The translations under genes were made by a program, and so were the position numbers. The notes under the pieces were generated by a model, which made no database searches, had not been told where the DNA came from, and was given only the letters and a program-made list of their open reading frames with translations. Shown here piece by piece: positions 24,574 to 36,700 of a DNA stretch of 64,000 nucleotides (positions are counted from its first letter, which is position 1; each line of letters starts with the position of its first letter). Origin of the DNA: Morinoia aosen (taxonomy: Eukaryota; Arthropoda; Malacostraca; Amphipoda; Talitridae); NCBI GenBank assembly GCA_030386875.1, contig CM059568.1, positions 11,146,316-11,210,315 of the forward strand, read 5' to 3'.

Positions 24574-25326
24574 GGTCAATATATATTTTAGGTGCCTCAC
24601 GGAAATTAATAATTCCGTTCCAAGCAATCACTAAAGAAACCCATTCAAAAACGTTTTACATGAATGTCATTCTGCTCGCTGATGCGTTATTTTAGAGTTA
24701 TTTAACTTCGAAGTTATAGGAGCGGCGTTGATGGAATGGCATTCGCGTGCAAAGGATAGGGTGTTCCAACCATAAAATTGTTTTCGCAATATATGGCGTA
24801 CTGAATTATTTACCGACCCCGCGGAGCCTGAGCCCACTTCTAGGATGTTTTAATTAATAACACAGTAAAGGTTATCACCCTAAAATATTAGCGTGACCGT
24901 GCCGGGCGCCGCCATCTTTAAAAATGGCGGCGGCCATACTGGGTGGCCGTCATTTTAGAACTGATGTAAACAAAGTCTTCAGTAGTCAAGTCTCGCTAAT
25001 ATAACCTTTCTTGTGTTTTAAACCAAAACTTCCTAGAAGTGGGCTCAGGCTCTGCAGGCTCCGCGGGGTTAGCAAATAATAAATTACGCAATATATTGCG
25101 AAAACAATAACTTTTCTCCTGCTTGCCGTGCTCGTTGCGTTGTTGGAACGCACGCGAAAAACAGTTCATGAGCGACGCTCCTAAAACTTCAAAGTTGAAT
25201 AACTCTAAAATAACGCATCAGCGTGAAGAATGACATTCATGTAAAACGTTATTAAATGTGTTCCTTTGGTGATTGCTTGGAACGGAATTATTAATTTCCG
25301 TGAGGCACCTAAAATACAAATTGACC
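24574..25326. mobile_element. 753-bp foldback DNA transposon with 8-bp target duplication
   Basis: Arms start GGTCAAT and run inward with high similarity for about 150 bp (for example TTTTAGGTGCCTCACGG, CCGTTCCAAGCAATCAC), then less well to the centre at GCCGCCATCTTTAAAAATGGCGGC. Flanked on both sides by GAATTTTT (24566-24573 and 25327-25334). An 8-bp duplication fits hAT, P or Merlin elements; the GG terminus would suit Merlin (inference). No transposase frame is present. Confidence 0.88.
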
Positions 25327-25334
25327 GAATTTTT

Positions 25335-26159
25335 AGATGAACTTTGACTTGGCACTTTTAACTGCACTCGACGTAGACCAAATTTTTTTCTGTATTTATA
25401 TCGATATCGAATTTGATGCGTCTGTATGAAACCTAATGAAAATATTACTATGAGCATTTAGCGTGTGTCAATGTGTGTTTGAAATGGGTATACGTGTAAG
25501 TTATCCTTGATTTTACTGGTCTTTTGGAAGTATTCCAAGCGTTCACGTTCTATAATGCGTTTAAAAAAGTATGCACTGGTTGATTGGCGCCACCTCACTC
25601 AGGGTAATTTTTTCGTTGTAGTATAAGTTTACAAACTTACTTTGGACGGAAAAATTTTTCGTGAGTGTGGTGGCGTCAATATCTAGTCTTAGTTGAGTTG
25701 TTTGAGAGCGGCGGTGGCCTCTGCGTTAATGCACCGCGTCCTTTACTCAAGCGACAGCGTGCAGCTAAACAGTCGCTGATTTACTCTGTCGGCTATGTTT
25801 TGACTCGGGGAAAAATATCATCCTTGCCCTAAGGACGGTGCATTTACTCTAGATATCTTGTGATATTCACCTGCTGCGAGAAGTTTTCTTTTTTTCTTCG
25901 TGTGAGGACACACTGCCTCTGTGCATATGCTATTATTAGCAACTACGCAAATCTTAGTCGCTTCAGTTGTATATCTCTCCACCTTGCTTCCTGAGGCTCT
26001 CCACTGGGCCTTTCAGGGATAGTCTGTTACAAAAGGCTCTCGTGTTGTGTTCAAGTTATTCGCAGCTGCTTTGACCCTTTGAAAACCAAAAGGGACACTG
26101 GTGTTCTTACTGCAAAATGCCTGAAGTGTATATTTTTTTGTCGAAAGAAAGAAAAAGAA
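25335..26159. other. No feature seen
   Basis: Short inverted similarity near 25560-25690 (AAAAAGTATGC, AAATTTTTC) is too weak to call. No gene. Confidence 0.4.
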
Positions 26160-26310
26160 AAAAAATGTGTTCGAATGTGTTCTGTGAAGAGCACTGCCGA
26201 GTGGCAGTTCTCTCCTCATTCTGGTGTCGGCAACAACCCGACGCCTGTGCCAGTCTAGTAATTGTTGTTGTTGTGACGGTAATATGAGTACACAGTTCAG
26301 GTGATATTGG
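26160..26310. repeat. Dispersed repeat, copy 1 (unclassified)
   Basis: A roughly 140-bp block (AATGTGTTCTGTGAAG, GAGTGGCAGT, GCCTGTGCCAGT, GACGGTAATATGAGT) that recurs, diverged, at 54250-54400 in the same orientation. Class unknown. Confidence 0.6.
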
Positions 26311-26845
26311 ACTAATGGAATAATGCGCTAGTGAAAAAGTCGCGCTAATTGGGTGCCCTGTTAGCTCTGCTCACGCTCGTTTGCTGCGAGAGCTGAACTC
26401 GTTACCAGAAAACTGACGTTGCTCTTAGCTAAAGGTACAAGCTTGCAATTTCGAGATGCCAGTTTAGCATGTCGATATTCAATCAGGATGCTTTGCTGTG
26501 ACCAAAGTATATTACATTTATCATGTTGGTGCAAAAGTAATGTCCGATTTAGAGATCTTAACCCATGACTATAAAAATATTTAATTGGTCAATAGCTATG
26601 GAAATATTTATTAAAATGCTCTCCATTGCTTTCAGTGACCTCATTCCACCTTTCAAAAATCTTATAAATGAATTGCTTGTAAAATTCTGTTGGTTTAAAA
26701 TCAAAATTCAAATTCTCTTTTCTTGTTGTTATCCTAAGTTCGCTAAAATGGTTCTGGAGTCCTCGGAACGAATGAAAATCAGAAGCAAATTGTGTAGGTC
26801 GCATCAACTGTCTTACAATTTCCCTCGTAGCAACAGTAGGATTCA

Positions 26846-26935
26846 TCCCCATGAGGGGATACAATTATGGATTGAGCTTATGGGAATTATCGTTTTCAGG
26901 GGGAATATGTGAGGTTTTGCGCTATAAGTCTGAGA
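26846..26935 (+). mobile_element. Family A retroposon, copy 3, fragment
   Basis: Only the structured head remains: GGGGATACAATTATGGAT, TATGGGAATTATCG, AGGGGGAATATGTGAGG. Strongly diverged. Confidence 0.65.
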
Positions 26936-27348
26936 ACCTTCAGTAGAGTAATTACAGGGTGAAAATTACAATTTTTTATTAAAAAATATAGGAAATGTTG
27001 GAAAGCACTTAACGAAGAATATAGCCAAAACAATACAAGTCCAGCAAACAGTCTTTGAATTATATTATTTTCATTTAAGGTTACGTTTTTTGTGGGACAC
27101 CCTGTGCGGTGATGTAACACAGTGAAGAAGCTATGGGGTCATTTGAGGAGCTACGATGAGAAGCGTCGAGCGAGTGTGTGTGTGCCGGTGGGGGGGCGCG
27201 GTGCGGGACCGCCAGTTGGCTGCCTGCCACGCCACGCTACGCTGCCGCTGCCCTGCGTCACTGCATCTCTACCCTCACATACGTACCTGGTCTGGTGTGC
27301 TTCGTGCAGGCGTGGCTGTGCTTATGTGCCTCATGATTTCTTACTCGC

Positions 27349-27461
27349 ACTTGCATGCAGACGTACATGCACTTGCATGCAGACGTACATGCACTTGCAT
27401 GCAGACGTACCTGCACTTGCATGCAGACGTACCTGCACTTGCATGCAGACGTACCTGCACT
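27349..27461. repeat. 22-bp minisatellite with GCATGC core
   Basis: Five units of ACTTGCATGCAGACGTACCT plus GC, two with ACATGC and three with ACCTGC in the last part. Because 22 is not a multiple of three, three overlapping open frames arise from one array; none is likely a gene. Confidence 0.9.
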
Positions 27462-28657
27462 TAGCGCGTCGCGTGCTGACGTAGCTACCGACTCACCTTG
27501 CATAACCGTAGCTACAGTCGGTACACACCTCGTTCAGACGTGATGATCTTGCACACACGCTCCACGCCGGCAGAGCTGCACCCTCACACGACTCGTACGG
27601 GCCTACCTGCACTCATGCACCTCACACGGACACGCTTGAGTGCAGCCACAGCGGCACGCGATCGCGTTATGTATCTCGAGAGCGTTTTTTTGTACGCGTT
27701 AACTGCCTAACATTTGCGGAGGCCGACACGAGTGTTGCAGGTGCGCGTGCCTATCGCTTGTGTGTCTAGCACGTCGATGCAGGGTGTGCTGCTCTCCCAG
27801 ACACGTTCAGCGCTGGCTGGGAAGCTGCAAAAGCGTTCACTGAACTCAACTGAACGCGTTCAGCTCCCACTCAGTTCACCCGCAATGCTCTTCAATGTTT
27901 TAGCTAATATTTCCTCTGCGAAGAATCTTGTCTTTCTACAATGGTAATGGACAAAGAACAGGACGTCATCTGAGGGCCAAGGACGCAAGAACTAGACAAA
28001 GTTCGGCCTGCTCCCGAAGTATCGGCGAACTTTCTTATTGATCAATGCCGGGTTAAACGGAAGAGGATGCTGATGTCTCAAAGCGGAGATCTTCTTTGCA
28101 GGGTATTTCTTGTGCAACTGTAAATTGTAGCCAGGGTCGCTCCTCCGACCCCTCTTCGGTTATCATTCCTTCTGCAGCCTTCCACTCTCTATCTGATGCC
28201 TTGACATTGAACTGTAATTGTGATTATATTAGTTTGGAAACATTTCTTTGAAAATCGTTTTGGTGAAAGAGTATTGCAGAAGCTGTTTTTCCACTAGTGC
28301 TGAGTATTCTACTAATATTATATAATACGTACAAGAACATGTTATTCGTGAAAATTTTTCAATTCAATGTTTACCACGAAAAACATGGAAATATAGGGAG
28401 AAAAATCTTAACTCTAGTTTCACCGAACGCTCAATTGAGAATGTTGCTTCTAATGAGAGCAGGTTGCTGTTCAGTGAGTGGTGTTGTGCGGACGAAGGCT
28501 TTTATTTTCGTTGCTTTGAAGCTCGTGTTGTCTCGCCACGTGAACGTTACAGTGAACAACCGAATTATTTCCAACAACCGCCGTGTTTGGTATAGATTTG
28601 TTCGTGTCACAGTTCGTAATGTGCTCTTCTGTGCTTAATACTGATGCTATAGCATCC
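27462..28657. other. No gene supported
   Basis: A GC-richer segment to about 27.9 kb, then AT-rich. The 113-codon frame at 28297-28638 has no recognisable feature. Confidence 0.4.
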
Positions 28658-28876
28658 TTAACACTTTGACTGCGACGTGCGCCACCGGTGGTACACGGAG
28701 GTAATTTTCATAATGCTGCTGACCGGCGAACTCAATTTTCATAAATATTTAATCAAAGCTGAATGAAGGCACGATCCAGTTCATGTTTGGTATTTTCCAA
28801 ATAGCTTACTACAAATGACATAAAATTTGAGTTTGGTGTTGAACCTAATATCTAGTAGTCGCAGTCAAAGTGTTAA
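28658..28876. mobile_element. TTAA-flanked MITE, copy 2
   Basis: TTAA at both ends and perfect 15-bp terminal inverted repeats (CACTTTGACTGCGAC at 28662 and its complement ending 28872). Internal sequence of 211 bp. Same terminal family as the copies at 23.6 and 51.3 kb but with a different interior. Confidence 0.88.
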
Positions 28877-29794
28877 GGAATAGTTTATGCGAAATGTAAT
28901 TAATGAATCCCGTAAATGGGAGAAAACTGTCTACGAACTGAAAAATTTTGAGTTGCAGCTCATTCTTTTTTTTAGGTTATGCTTCTAAAGTTGTTACATA
29001 AAACCAGCAGTTGGGAGCAGATGAATTTGTTGCTTTGAAATTATCTGAGCTCATTTACAAGACGTAGTGAAACCACTTCATGCTAATTGATGAAAAGTTT
29101 TTTCTAGGTGCGAGAGCATGAGTCAGAGAGGCGCGGCGCGTTGTGAGGTGCGCCTGCGCGACGCGCACGTCTTGCTGCAACACTTCTCTCTCCACCCTCC
29201 CCCACCTCCGCATTACGCACTCCGACTTGCAATGTACGCAAACAAAATCACGATAGCTGGCGCAAATAGCCAACGTGGTTCTGGCGCTTGTGATGCGTGA
29301 TGGTGCGTCTAAGTGTTTGCATTTGCCAGTTTGTGATCGGTCGTGTACGTCACGAAGGCATGCCTTCATGTGCTGTGGTCTTGGGTGGGTGAGTGAACTG
29401 CATAGCTGCCGCCAGCCTCAACAACGGCTGCATTGGTGCGCCACACGCTGACGACAACTCTGTGACTTGTGTTTGCTGCGGCTCTGCCCTCACGCTCTTC
29501 ATAACGACGGCTCTCAGGGCAAATGGAAGTCGATACGCGAGTAAAATGATCAGATTTATGCATTGCATCGGGAATTTGTGTGTGTTTTCTACTTGCTTTG
29601 CTGACTAGTGAGCAGTTTGAAGAAGGTATTTTATTGTGAGCTGTGCCGCCGCTGCGTCCTGACATGACGCGCTGTGCTGCCCCCGCTGGGGAGGGGGGGT
29701 AGAGAGGCATTCGATTCCCGCACTTTGCTGTGCCTGGCACAACCTGCAGACATCGTGTGCCTGTGCTCTAGTAACTTTGTTTAGAAGGCCTGGT
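28877..29794. other. No gene supported
   Basis: A GC-richer stretch (29.1-29.7 kb) opens frames on both strands that overlap each other; no domain seen. Confidence 0.4.
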
Positions 29795-30199
29795 TCCCTC
29801 AGGGGGATACAATTATTGTATCTATGGGAACTAGGGCTCCCAGGGGACACTGTGAGAGCCCGAGCTGGGAGTTAGGTGGGCCTTCTTTTTTGTTGAAATA
29901 AAATGTTTTTGTTATGTTACGGACCACCATTTTTCGGTTCACTACTGTCCTGTTCTTCAGCACCTACTACTTTCCTCTTCAACTTTGATATTGTTTTCAT
30001 GATCTTCTTTCACAACTTACTGTTTCTATGCCCCTTCAGCATAGATTCCTCATTTTCTTATCTCCATACTAAATGGTGCCTTCCTCCTTCCTCTCTTCGA
30101 TACGCTCTATTTTTGTAGCAGTTAGGGAGGTTTAAATTAACTTATCTAATCTAATCTTGTTGCTGGGTAGGGAGGCTAAAACTAACAACTAATCTAATC
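29795..30199 (+). mobile_element. Family A retroposon, copy 4, with target duplication
   Basis: Complete copy with head GGGGGATACAATTATTGTAT and a duplicated 3' end (the GGGAGG...TAACTAATCTAATC unit appears twice). Flanked by TTAGAAGGCCTGGT at 29781-29794 and 30200-30213, a 14-bp target duplication. Confidence 0.92.
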
Positions 30200-30639
30200 T
30201 TAGAAGGCCTGGTCATCCAGCTCGAATGAAAACTTTAGAATTGGAAAACTTTGATAGAAAGAATAGAATGTAACTTATGAATCCTGATAGAAATGTTAGT
30301 GACGAAATGAAATTTCACATTTCGTTTAGGTAGAGATTTGTTAGAAACAGTTTTGAGCTCTTGCAAGCTTCGGAAATTTCTTATGTTAGACTAAAAGTTA
30401 TCACATTCCGGAGTTACTTCATTATACAATACAAAGTCATCTCAATACACACTGAATAATTAACCTGATTGCACTTTTACTCCGTTAACTACTGTACTCT
30501 CCCACACTTCCTACCGCCGTCACACACAAATGTGCGCCGCATTTTATGTTGGTTGCCTATTCCTTCAAATGGCAGCTCGAGCAGGTGGTGTGTGTGAGCT
30601 GTGCGAATGTGCCACAGTGCCTCTCCCAATCTGCAGACG

Positions 30640-30785
30640 TACACAGCGTGCAGACACAGCGTGCAGACGTACAGCACGATGTACAGTATACCGTGACGTG
30701 CAGACATACAGCACGGTATACAGTATACCGTGACGTCAGCACAGCGTGCAGACACAGCACGGTACACGGTATACCGTGACGTGCA
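30640..30785. repeat. Degenerate tandem repeat around GTATACCGTGACGT
   Basis: About three units of roughly 50 bp built from GCAGACGTACAGCACG and CAGTATACCGTGACGT. A further unit lies at 31862-31915. Confidence 0.75.
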
Positions 30786-30986
30786 GACATGCCGGCCCGC
30801 TGCGCCACTGCACAGCTGACGCGGGGCATCAGGCAGCCCGTCGTAATGCTCGTCACGCTTTCGTTGTTTGTCCAAACTTGCTTTGTTGGTCTGCGGCAGA
30901 CTTCAGCTGAGGGTCGCAGCTCCTCCTCAACGGCCTCGTAACTAACTCGCAAAGAGTGAATGTGTGTTTTTGTTTGAAGTTAGTCT

Positions 30987-31300
30987 CCCTCCTCAGAGGG
31001 ATGCAACTTGTGTGTCTATGGGAATTAGCGCTCACATAGGGAAGATGCCTGAGCTGAACGTTAGGTAGGCATTCCAATTGTTGGGCTAATTTTTTTTGCC
31101 GTTTGGCTGTGGGCACTTTTCCGATTCACTACGGGCCATTTTTTCTGATTCAATACGATCCTGTTTTCAACGCCTATCACTCTTTCGTGATCTTACGTCA
31201 TGTTTCATTAGCTTCTTAACTCGCTGCTTTTCTATGCGGAGATCTTCTGTGAGAACTTGCCTGCCACTCGTCAGATTATCCCAACTCAGCAGGGATGGCA
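30987..31300 (+). mobile_element. Family A retroposon, copy 5, degraded
   Basis: Head CTCAGAGGGATGCAACTTG, TATGGGAATTAGCGCTC and TTAGGTAGGC are clear; the body fits loosely (ACGCCTATCACTCTTTC, TATGCGGAGA). Confidence 0.7.
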
Positions 31301-31861
31301 AATGATACAGTGCTATAGTTATACTGCGGGCTACAGTAGTGTTGGGTGCTATTTTTCGCTAAGAGCAGGCCCCTCTTAGCAACGCACTGCAATGAAAACG
31401 ATCACTGAACGCATCTTCGCATTGGTAGGACAAGTTGACGCTAACGTTCAAGTCGAGAGACGTATTTCAGCCTAGTCCTAAATATCGCTGTGAGATTATA
31501 TTACCTAAGTCGTTAGCTATCAATTCGGCTCTGCTACACGTTGCAATCTGGTTGCTTACATTTGGCTGTCCAACTTTGCTGTAAGGTAGGCCTCGTCTTT
31601 TTTGCCCGTCGGTTATCCGGTAAAGTACAGCCAACCGGCGGTGTCTTCGACCTCCCATAGGAACACGGTATGTGGCGTTTGATCAATTGTTGATGTGACG
31701 TTGTGAGTGCGATGCGACCTGCATTGGTCCTGGTGGTGGTAGTGGCCTCGACGCGGTGCCCTGCCGTCCCTCAGCACCACGGGACCAGGCCTCGCAGCGG
31801 CCGCTACCGGCGCGAGCTGAGCCAAGGTGGCGGTTGTCTCGCTCGTCATTGGCTCATTGCA

Positions 31862-31915
31862 GACACACAGCACGGGATACAGTATACCGTGACGTCAGCA
31901 CAGCGTGCAGACCCA
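31862..31915. repeat. Single displaced unit of the 30.6-kb repeat
   Basis: CAGACACACAGCACGGGATA then CAGTATACCGTGACGTCAGC and ACAGCGTGCAGAC, the same order as the 30.6-kb array about 1.1 kb away. Confidence 0.75.
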
Positions 31916-32052
31916 GGGATTGAACATCCCTCAGCTCTATTGTGTCTTACACTACACTAGTCTCGTTTCTTCAACTTCCGCTTCACGGAGTGTGCGCTAT
32001 GCCACAAAGTCAGCGTATTTGCCTATTATAAAACTTTTCTCTAAGTAAAATT

Positions 32053-32167
32053 AAAAGTGCCAAGATACACGTCTTTAATACAATCGTTATTTTATTTAAT
32101 GAAATCTTTATTATATAAAAAGAAAATGAAATGATGATTTCATTAAAGACGTGTATTTTGACACTTC
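32053..32167. repeat. 115-bp inverted repeat
   Basis: AAGTGCCAAGATACACGTCT and TTAAT on the left pair with ATTAAAGACGTGTATTTTG and ACACTT on the right, with an AT-rich loop. Possibly a small foldback MITE. Confidence 0.65.
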
Positions 32168-33331
32168 TATTTATAATTTGGATTTGCAAAAGGCAAACCA
32201 CTTATATATACATCATTTTCTCTGAGTATTCGCTTTGCAAAGTAGTTTTTTCCATACGACTAGGTGCATGTCCGAGAGAAGGCCTGAGGGAAGTATTTCT
32301 GAGGCTACATTGCACAGGTTGTGTTGTTCCCGATTCTTATTAAGCTAAAGTTATCGCATGCCCCGCTCACGGGCGCACTTGCAGCTGCAGCCTCTTTAAT
32401 CTCGCCGCTGCTCTTGTGCATTAATTTCCTGCTGACGATGCTAATGAGAGTTCTTGCTCATCAAAGTGTTCTCTTGGCCCGCCTCAGCTCGTAATGATGT
32501 CGGGGCGAGACAACTTCTAAATTTTCATCGTTGATATAAGGAAAAATTTTATTTTATCGTTGATAGATGTGAAAATTTTATTTTATAGTTTATACCCTAG
32601 ACCAAAGGAATCGCTTAACTCTTTTACTTTTATCCCGTTACGTGCTTCAGATGTATTCAAGTCTGTACAGAGGGGTGTCTAAAATGAACGTAGTCGGGTC
32701 ATTATGAACAATACTCATGAATTTCACACCGAGATGCGGTGAGCAGCAGGGCAACAAAATACTCGTGCTGCACTGCTGCTAGTGTTCTTTCGCCTGTGTG
32801 AGTGGCAGTTGTAGAATTCGCGCTGCTGAAATATGAAGAACCAAAAGCTGAGTGTGCAATGTGGCCATTGTGGCTGTTGTGTCGCATTGCATAAGACGAG
32901 GTGTAGAGCATTGGCTATAGGCGATGTAGAGCCTTCGGCAACTCGTCAAAGCGGCATCAAGCGCGAGAAGTTGCAAGGTCTGTACGGGGGCTAAAATCAC
33001 TGCCCTCTAAAGGCAACAGTGTGCTATTTTAATACACTAACCATTTTGTGCTCAGTATCGCGGTTCCGCGCGTGGGTCAGTGTACGAGTCAAACGAAGTG
33101 TTCATGGAGTCCTTCCCAGTGAACACCGCTTCGTGTCAAGTACTCCCATGATTTGCACGCAGGCCGCTGTAGCGACATCACTCTGGCAGTGTGCTCAGCT
33201 TCTCATTCTTATGTTCGCTTAGATTCTCTCTGTTTCGTTTCTTTCTGCGAATAACAATGATCCTTTCTGCGATCCTCGGGGAATATAAAGTGGGTGATAG
33301 GTTTAGGTTAGTCAGGCTTGTCTATCTTAAG

Positions 33332-33496
33332 CCCCGTCCAGACCTTGCGATCTAAATCATTTTTTAGACTGCTGATAATGATAACTGATAACTGACTGCT
33401 AATGCAGTCAGTCAAGCCAGTTTGGTCAGGAGCGGTTCTTTTGCAACGCCACTGCGACGATCACAGGCACTATGGGAACGCAAGGTCTGTACGGGG
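33332..33496. mobile_element. 165-bp MITE with CCCCGT termini
   Basis: Left end CCCCGTCCAGACCTTGCG, right end CGCAAGGTCTGTACGGGG: about 20-bp terminal inverted repeats with two mismatches. Left flank contains TTAA, right flank TTAT, so the duplication is uncertain. The same terminus occurs alone at 32968-32992. Confidence 0.75.
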
Positions 33497-33519
33497 TTAT
33501 GCGGTGGGCACCGGTGCCC

Positions 33520-33795
33520 TCAGGGAAGATATTGTAAAGTTATATAGGCTATAGGTAGGCCTTCGGGACTTCTACCTTTTGTGCCCACTTGCTCCATCCA
33601 GTTTTCATGCTTTCTTCGTTCTCTCTACTTTTTCTTTCATTTCTCATCTTAATTTGCTGCATCTTTGGGCACGTCATCGTGTGTAGGAACGCACCTTGTG
33701 CTTTGATTCCCAATTTTATACAGTGCATATTAAACTCTTTCCGCTCTCTTGAGATCGCCTGTGTTGTAGTTAAGGAATCTTAAGCTCATTCAATT
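33520..33795 (+). mobile_element. Family A retroposon, copy 6, old
   Basis: Recognised by order: GCCCTCAGGGA, TAGGTAGGCC, the T/C-rich body, CACCTTGTGC, CTCTCTTGAGAT and GTTAAGGAATCTTAA. Much diverged. Confidence 0.55.
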
Positions 33796-33796
33796 A

Positions 33797-36700
33797 TTAT
33801 ACATTTTTATTTTCTCCACTATTATCGTTTTTATCACTATTTGAATTATTAGGATATTATTCAATAAACTTTGTGTTTCGCATGTTGGAGTACAAAGATT
33901 GTTATCACGAGACGATAAAATTGAGCTTGTTGCCTTTTTCATCACTGCATCGTTTTCCCCCACCCGTGCACATGGTTGGTTGCTCAGCTGTAAGCTTTGA
34001 GTCAGCGGCTGCGGTTAAATTTAAAATTTGCTGAGCGTATGTGATTACAAGATGTACTTTTATAGCCACCAAGAACAGAAAAACCTGGTGAAATTAAAAT
34101 TACACTGGAGTTTTGAAGAGAAATTGATACTAATTATCTGGAAAAAAGAATAACAACAGTGAACAAGCTGCCCATGAAGGCCGTCGAAAGACTTCGGAAA
34201 GGTTTTACGTCTTGGGAATGTCAAGTGAAATGTTGTAGGAATTTAGTGCACGCTTCAGCTCGCTGGACACGAGTTGCACCGTCTGTGTGACGCGATTTGT
34301 GCTCGGAAATTATTTTGCTCTCTTGAGATTTTGCTCGTAAATTTCCCTTCTCCAAGGACCATAACATTGACGTGGAATCAGATTCAAGCTCCTGGATGAC
34401 GTCGGAGTCTGCATATTACTAAAGATTCGACCTTGAAATTTTTGCGGAAGGAACTAGCGGATATCAAGATCAGAAGCCCGCTGAGTTGGATGAAATCTGA
34501 ATAAAAGAATAGAACAATGAATTATTTTGTTTTGATGTAAAAGAATGATCTAAAACTGTTTTAAGTTAGATGACTTGTTTCTGTGGGTACGAGGGGGACC
34601 GCCGTTTCACGAATATTGTGCAATTTAACTCATTATATATGTGCTTCTAAACCAATTTTTCAAATGTGGTGTGAAAGAGAGCGAATGCAAATCCGTGTAG
34701 CGGAGTACGTGCTGAAAGCACCGCTCACGTACTTAGTCATGCATGATACCGTGGTTTATGCAAACTCTCTCGCTTTCACCAAATCGATGCGAAGAGAACC
34801 GAACTATGGCAGTTACGCACGCCATCACCGTCACGGAATTGAATGGCGTTACGAGGGCGTAAATGACACCTGCTCTTGAGCCATCATATGATCGGTCGTG
34901 TGTTTGGGCCTATCGAGACAGAGGCAGACTGGACGCGTTTAGACCTGGGGCTTCAAATGAGGAAACAAACTTCGTTGTCTGCGTCTCTGTACCGAACATT
35001 TGGTTCCCTATGACATCATTTGCTGAACACGCTTTTAAAATTTGATCTCCGTTTGTTCCTAGAGGGGCGTGTGTTGGGAGGCTTGGTGCGTCTCCCGAGT
35101 GCTCTCGAATCACGTCCTTTCAGTTGACATGTGCTCGTGTTTGGTGTTTAGGAACTGCGCATGGTTGCGCAAAGGCTGTAAAAAATACTCATGTCATGGG
35201 AGTTGGCGTGACCGGTCTCTCTTTATTCTCTCAAGAGAGACACAAGTCCCGTGACAGTCACACTCTAGGCAAGTTATTTCCGCAATTATCACGAACAGCT
35301 CGTGGTAATTCAATAACATTCAGTGCGAGACTTCCAGCGAGAAAGTTCGCTTTGCTCCACAAAATTGAGCAAAAACTCCAATTTGCGTAAGCGTTTTGCA
35401 ATGATGTTTTCGTGACCGTCTCGTGAGGAAAAAATTCGCTTTTTGTTCCAGTTTTGTAGGTTTGTGCAACTGCTGTTGTATAGCCTCGGTGTTTCGGCTG
35501 TTCGAGTTGTGAGGCAAGGCGCGGGCTTCTTTGTGTGGGAATCATTAAAAGAGAGTAATGGCAGTCCTACACGGCGCTCGCTTCTTGGTTGGCTGCCGCG
35601 TCACCATCACCGCTGCAGGAGTGGCATTGCGAGAGAGGTTGAATTCCAAGCTCAACGCCATGTCAGGACAGCACATGGTGTGTATTCCTACCTTGCTAAA
35701 TTTGCCAGTCAAGTGTTCGAGGCTCGACTGAGATTCTGAGCTAATCCTAAGTATTTTGTTTCCACTCTGTGTGCTAGAGCTCCAAGTCTTGGTTTTTAAA
35801 AATATATATGAATGCTGCGAATGCCGAACACTTTCCCGACCTTAGTAGGGGCTCGCTGCTTTTACTGAACGTTGAATCTTCATTATTATGCATTTGTGTA
35901 TCACCAATTCATCTGGAAGTATGGCACTTCGAGGTTCTGCTCGGTATTTTCATTTCTAAAATTATAGTATTATTGAAACTGCTATTTACGTTTTCAAACT
36001 ATCAGAGAATCGATAGAATTTCTTCGTGTTTCACTCGAGACCATCATTCATGCACCTTTTTTCTGTTTTCTCGAACGCTTTGAACGCTTCGCTCGACTTG
36101 AGTTCTAAGTTCTAGGTAGTCATTCTGGACCAGCGCAGGAGATGCAACCTGCTCTGCTCATATTTACGTATTTAGTTTGACGTGAGATCTGTGTCAGCAG
36201 CCAATTTTGGACAGTGAGGTATAGTGACGTTGCTGACGAATGTTTCAGAGGAAACCGGAGCGCTGAGATTGTCACTGAATCATATCCTGGCCATCCGTCG
36301 ACCGTAGTCCTAAGCTCTAAGCGCATTGAGTGTCTTACCCGCCGCAGCGAGGATATCCTGCGTGATGACTAAGATTCCGAAGCTTTAGTATCTTGTTTGT
36401 GTGAGCTACGCTAGTATTGTGTATATGAATAACCCCGCATGTGAGGTTTCATCCATGAAAATTGAGATGTGGTTGTTTTCCTCGAGAAGTTTCATTTATG
36501 TTGGCCGATAATTTGTCACGTGAACTTTTTTAACGTTCCTGCAATCTCACGTTTCCTAATAATACATCGCGATTTGAGCCTAAAATTCAGCAATGTCAAT
36601 CGAATTCAAAAGATTAAAAAATTGTGTAAATGTACGTATTTGCCGAGCTGCGCAACTTCTTGCGCAGACTGCTGGTGTATACTGTCCGTTCGAGTTCACT

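Noticed and set aside
34583-34879. 98-codon + frame
   Set aside because: No domain or splice support; overlaps other frames.
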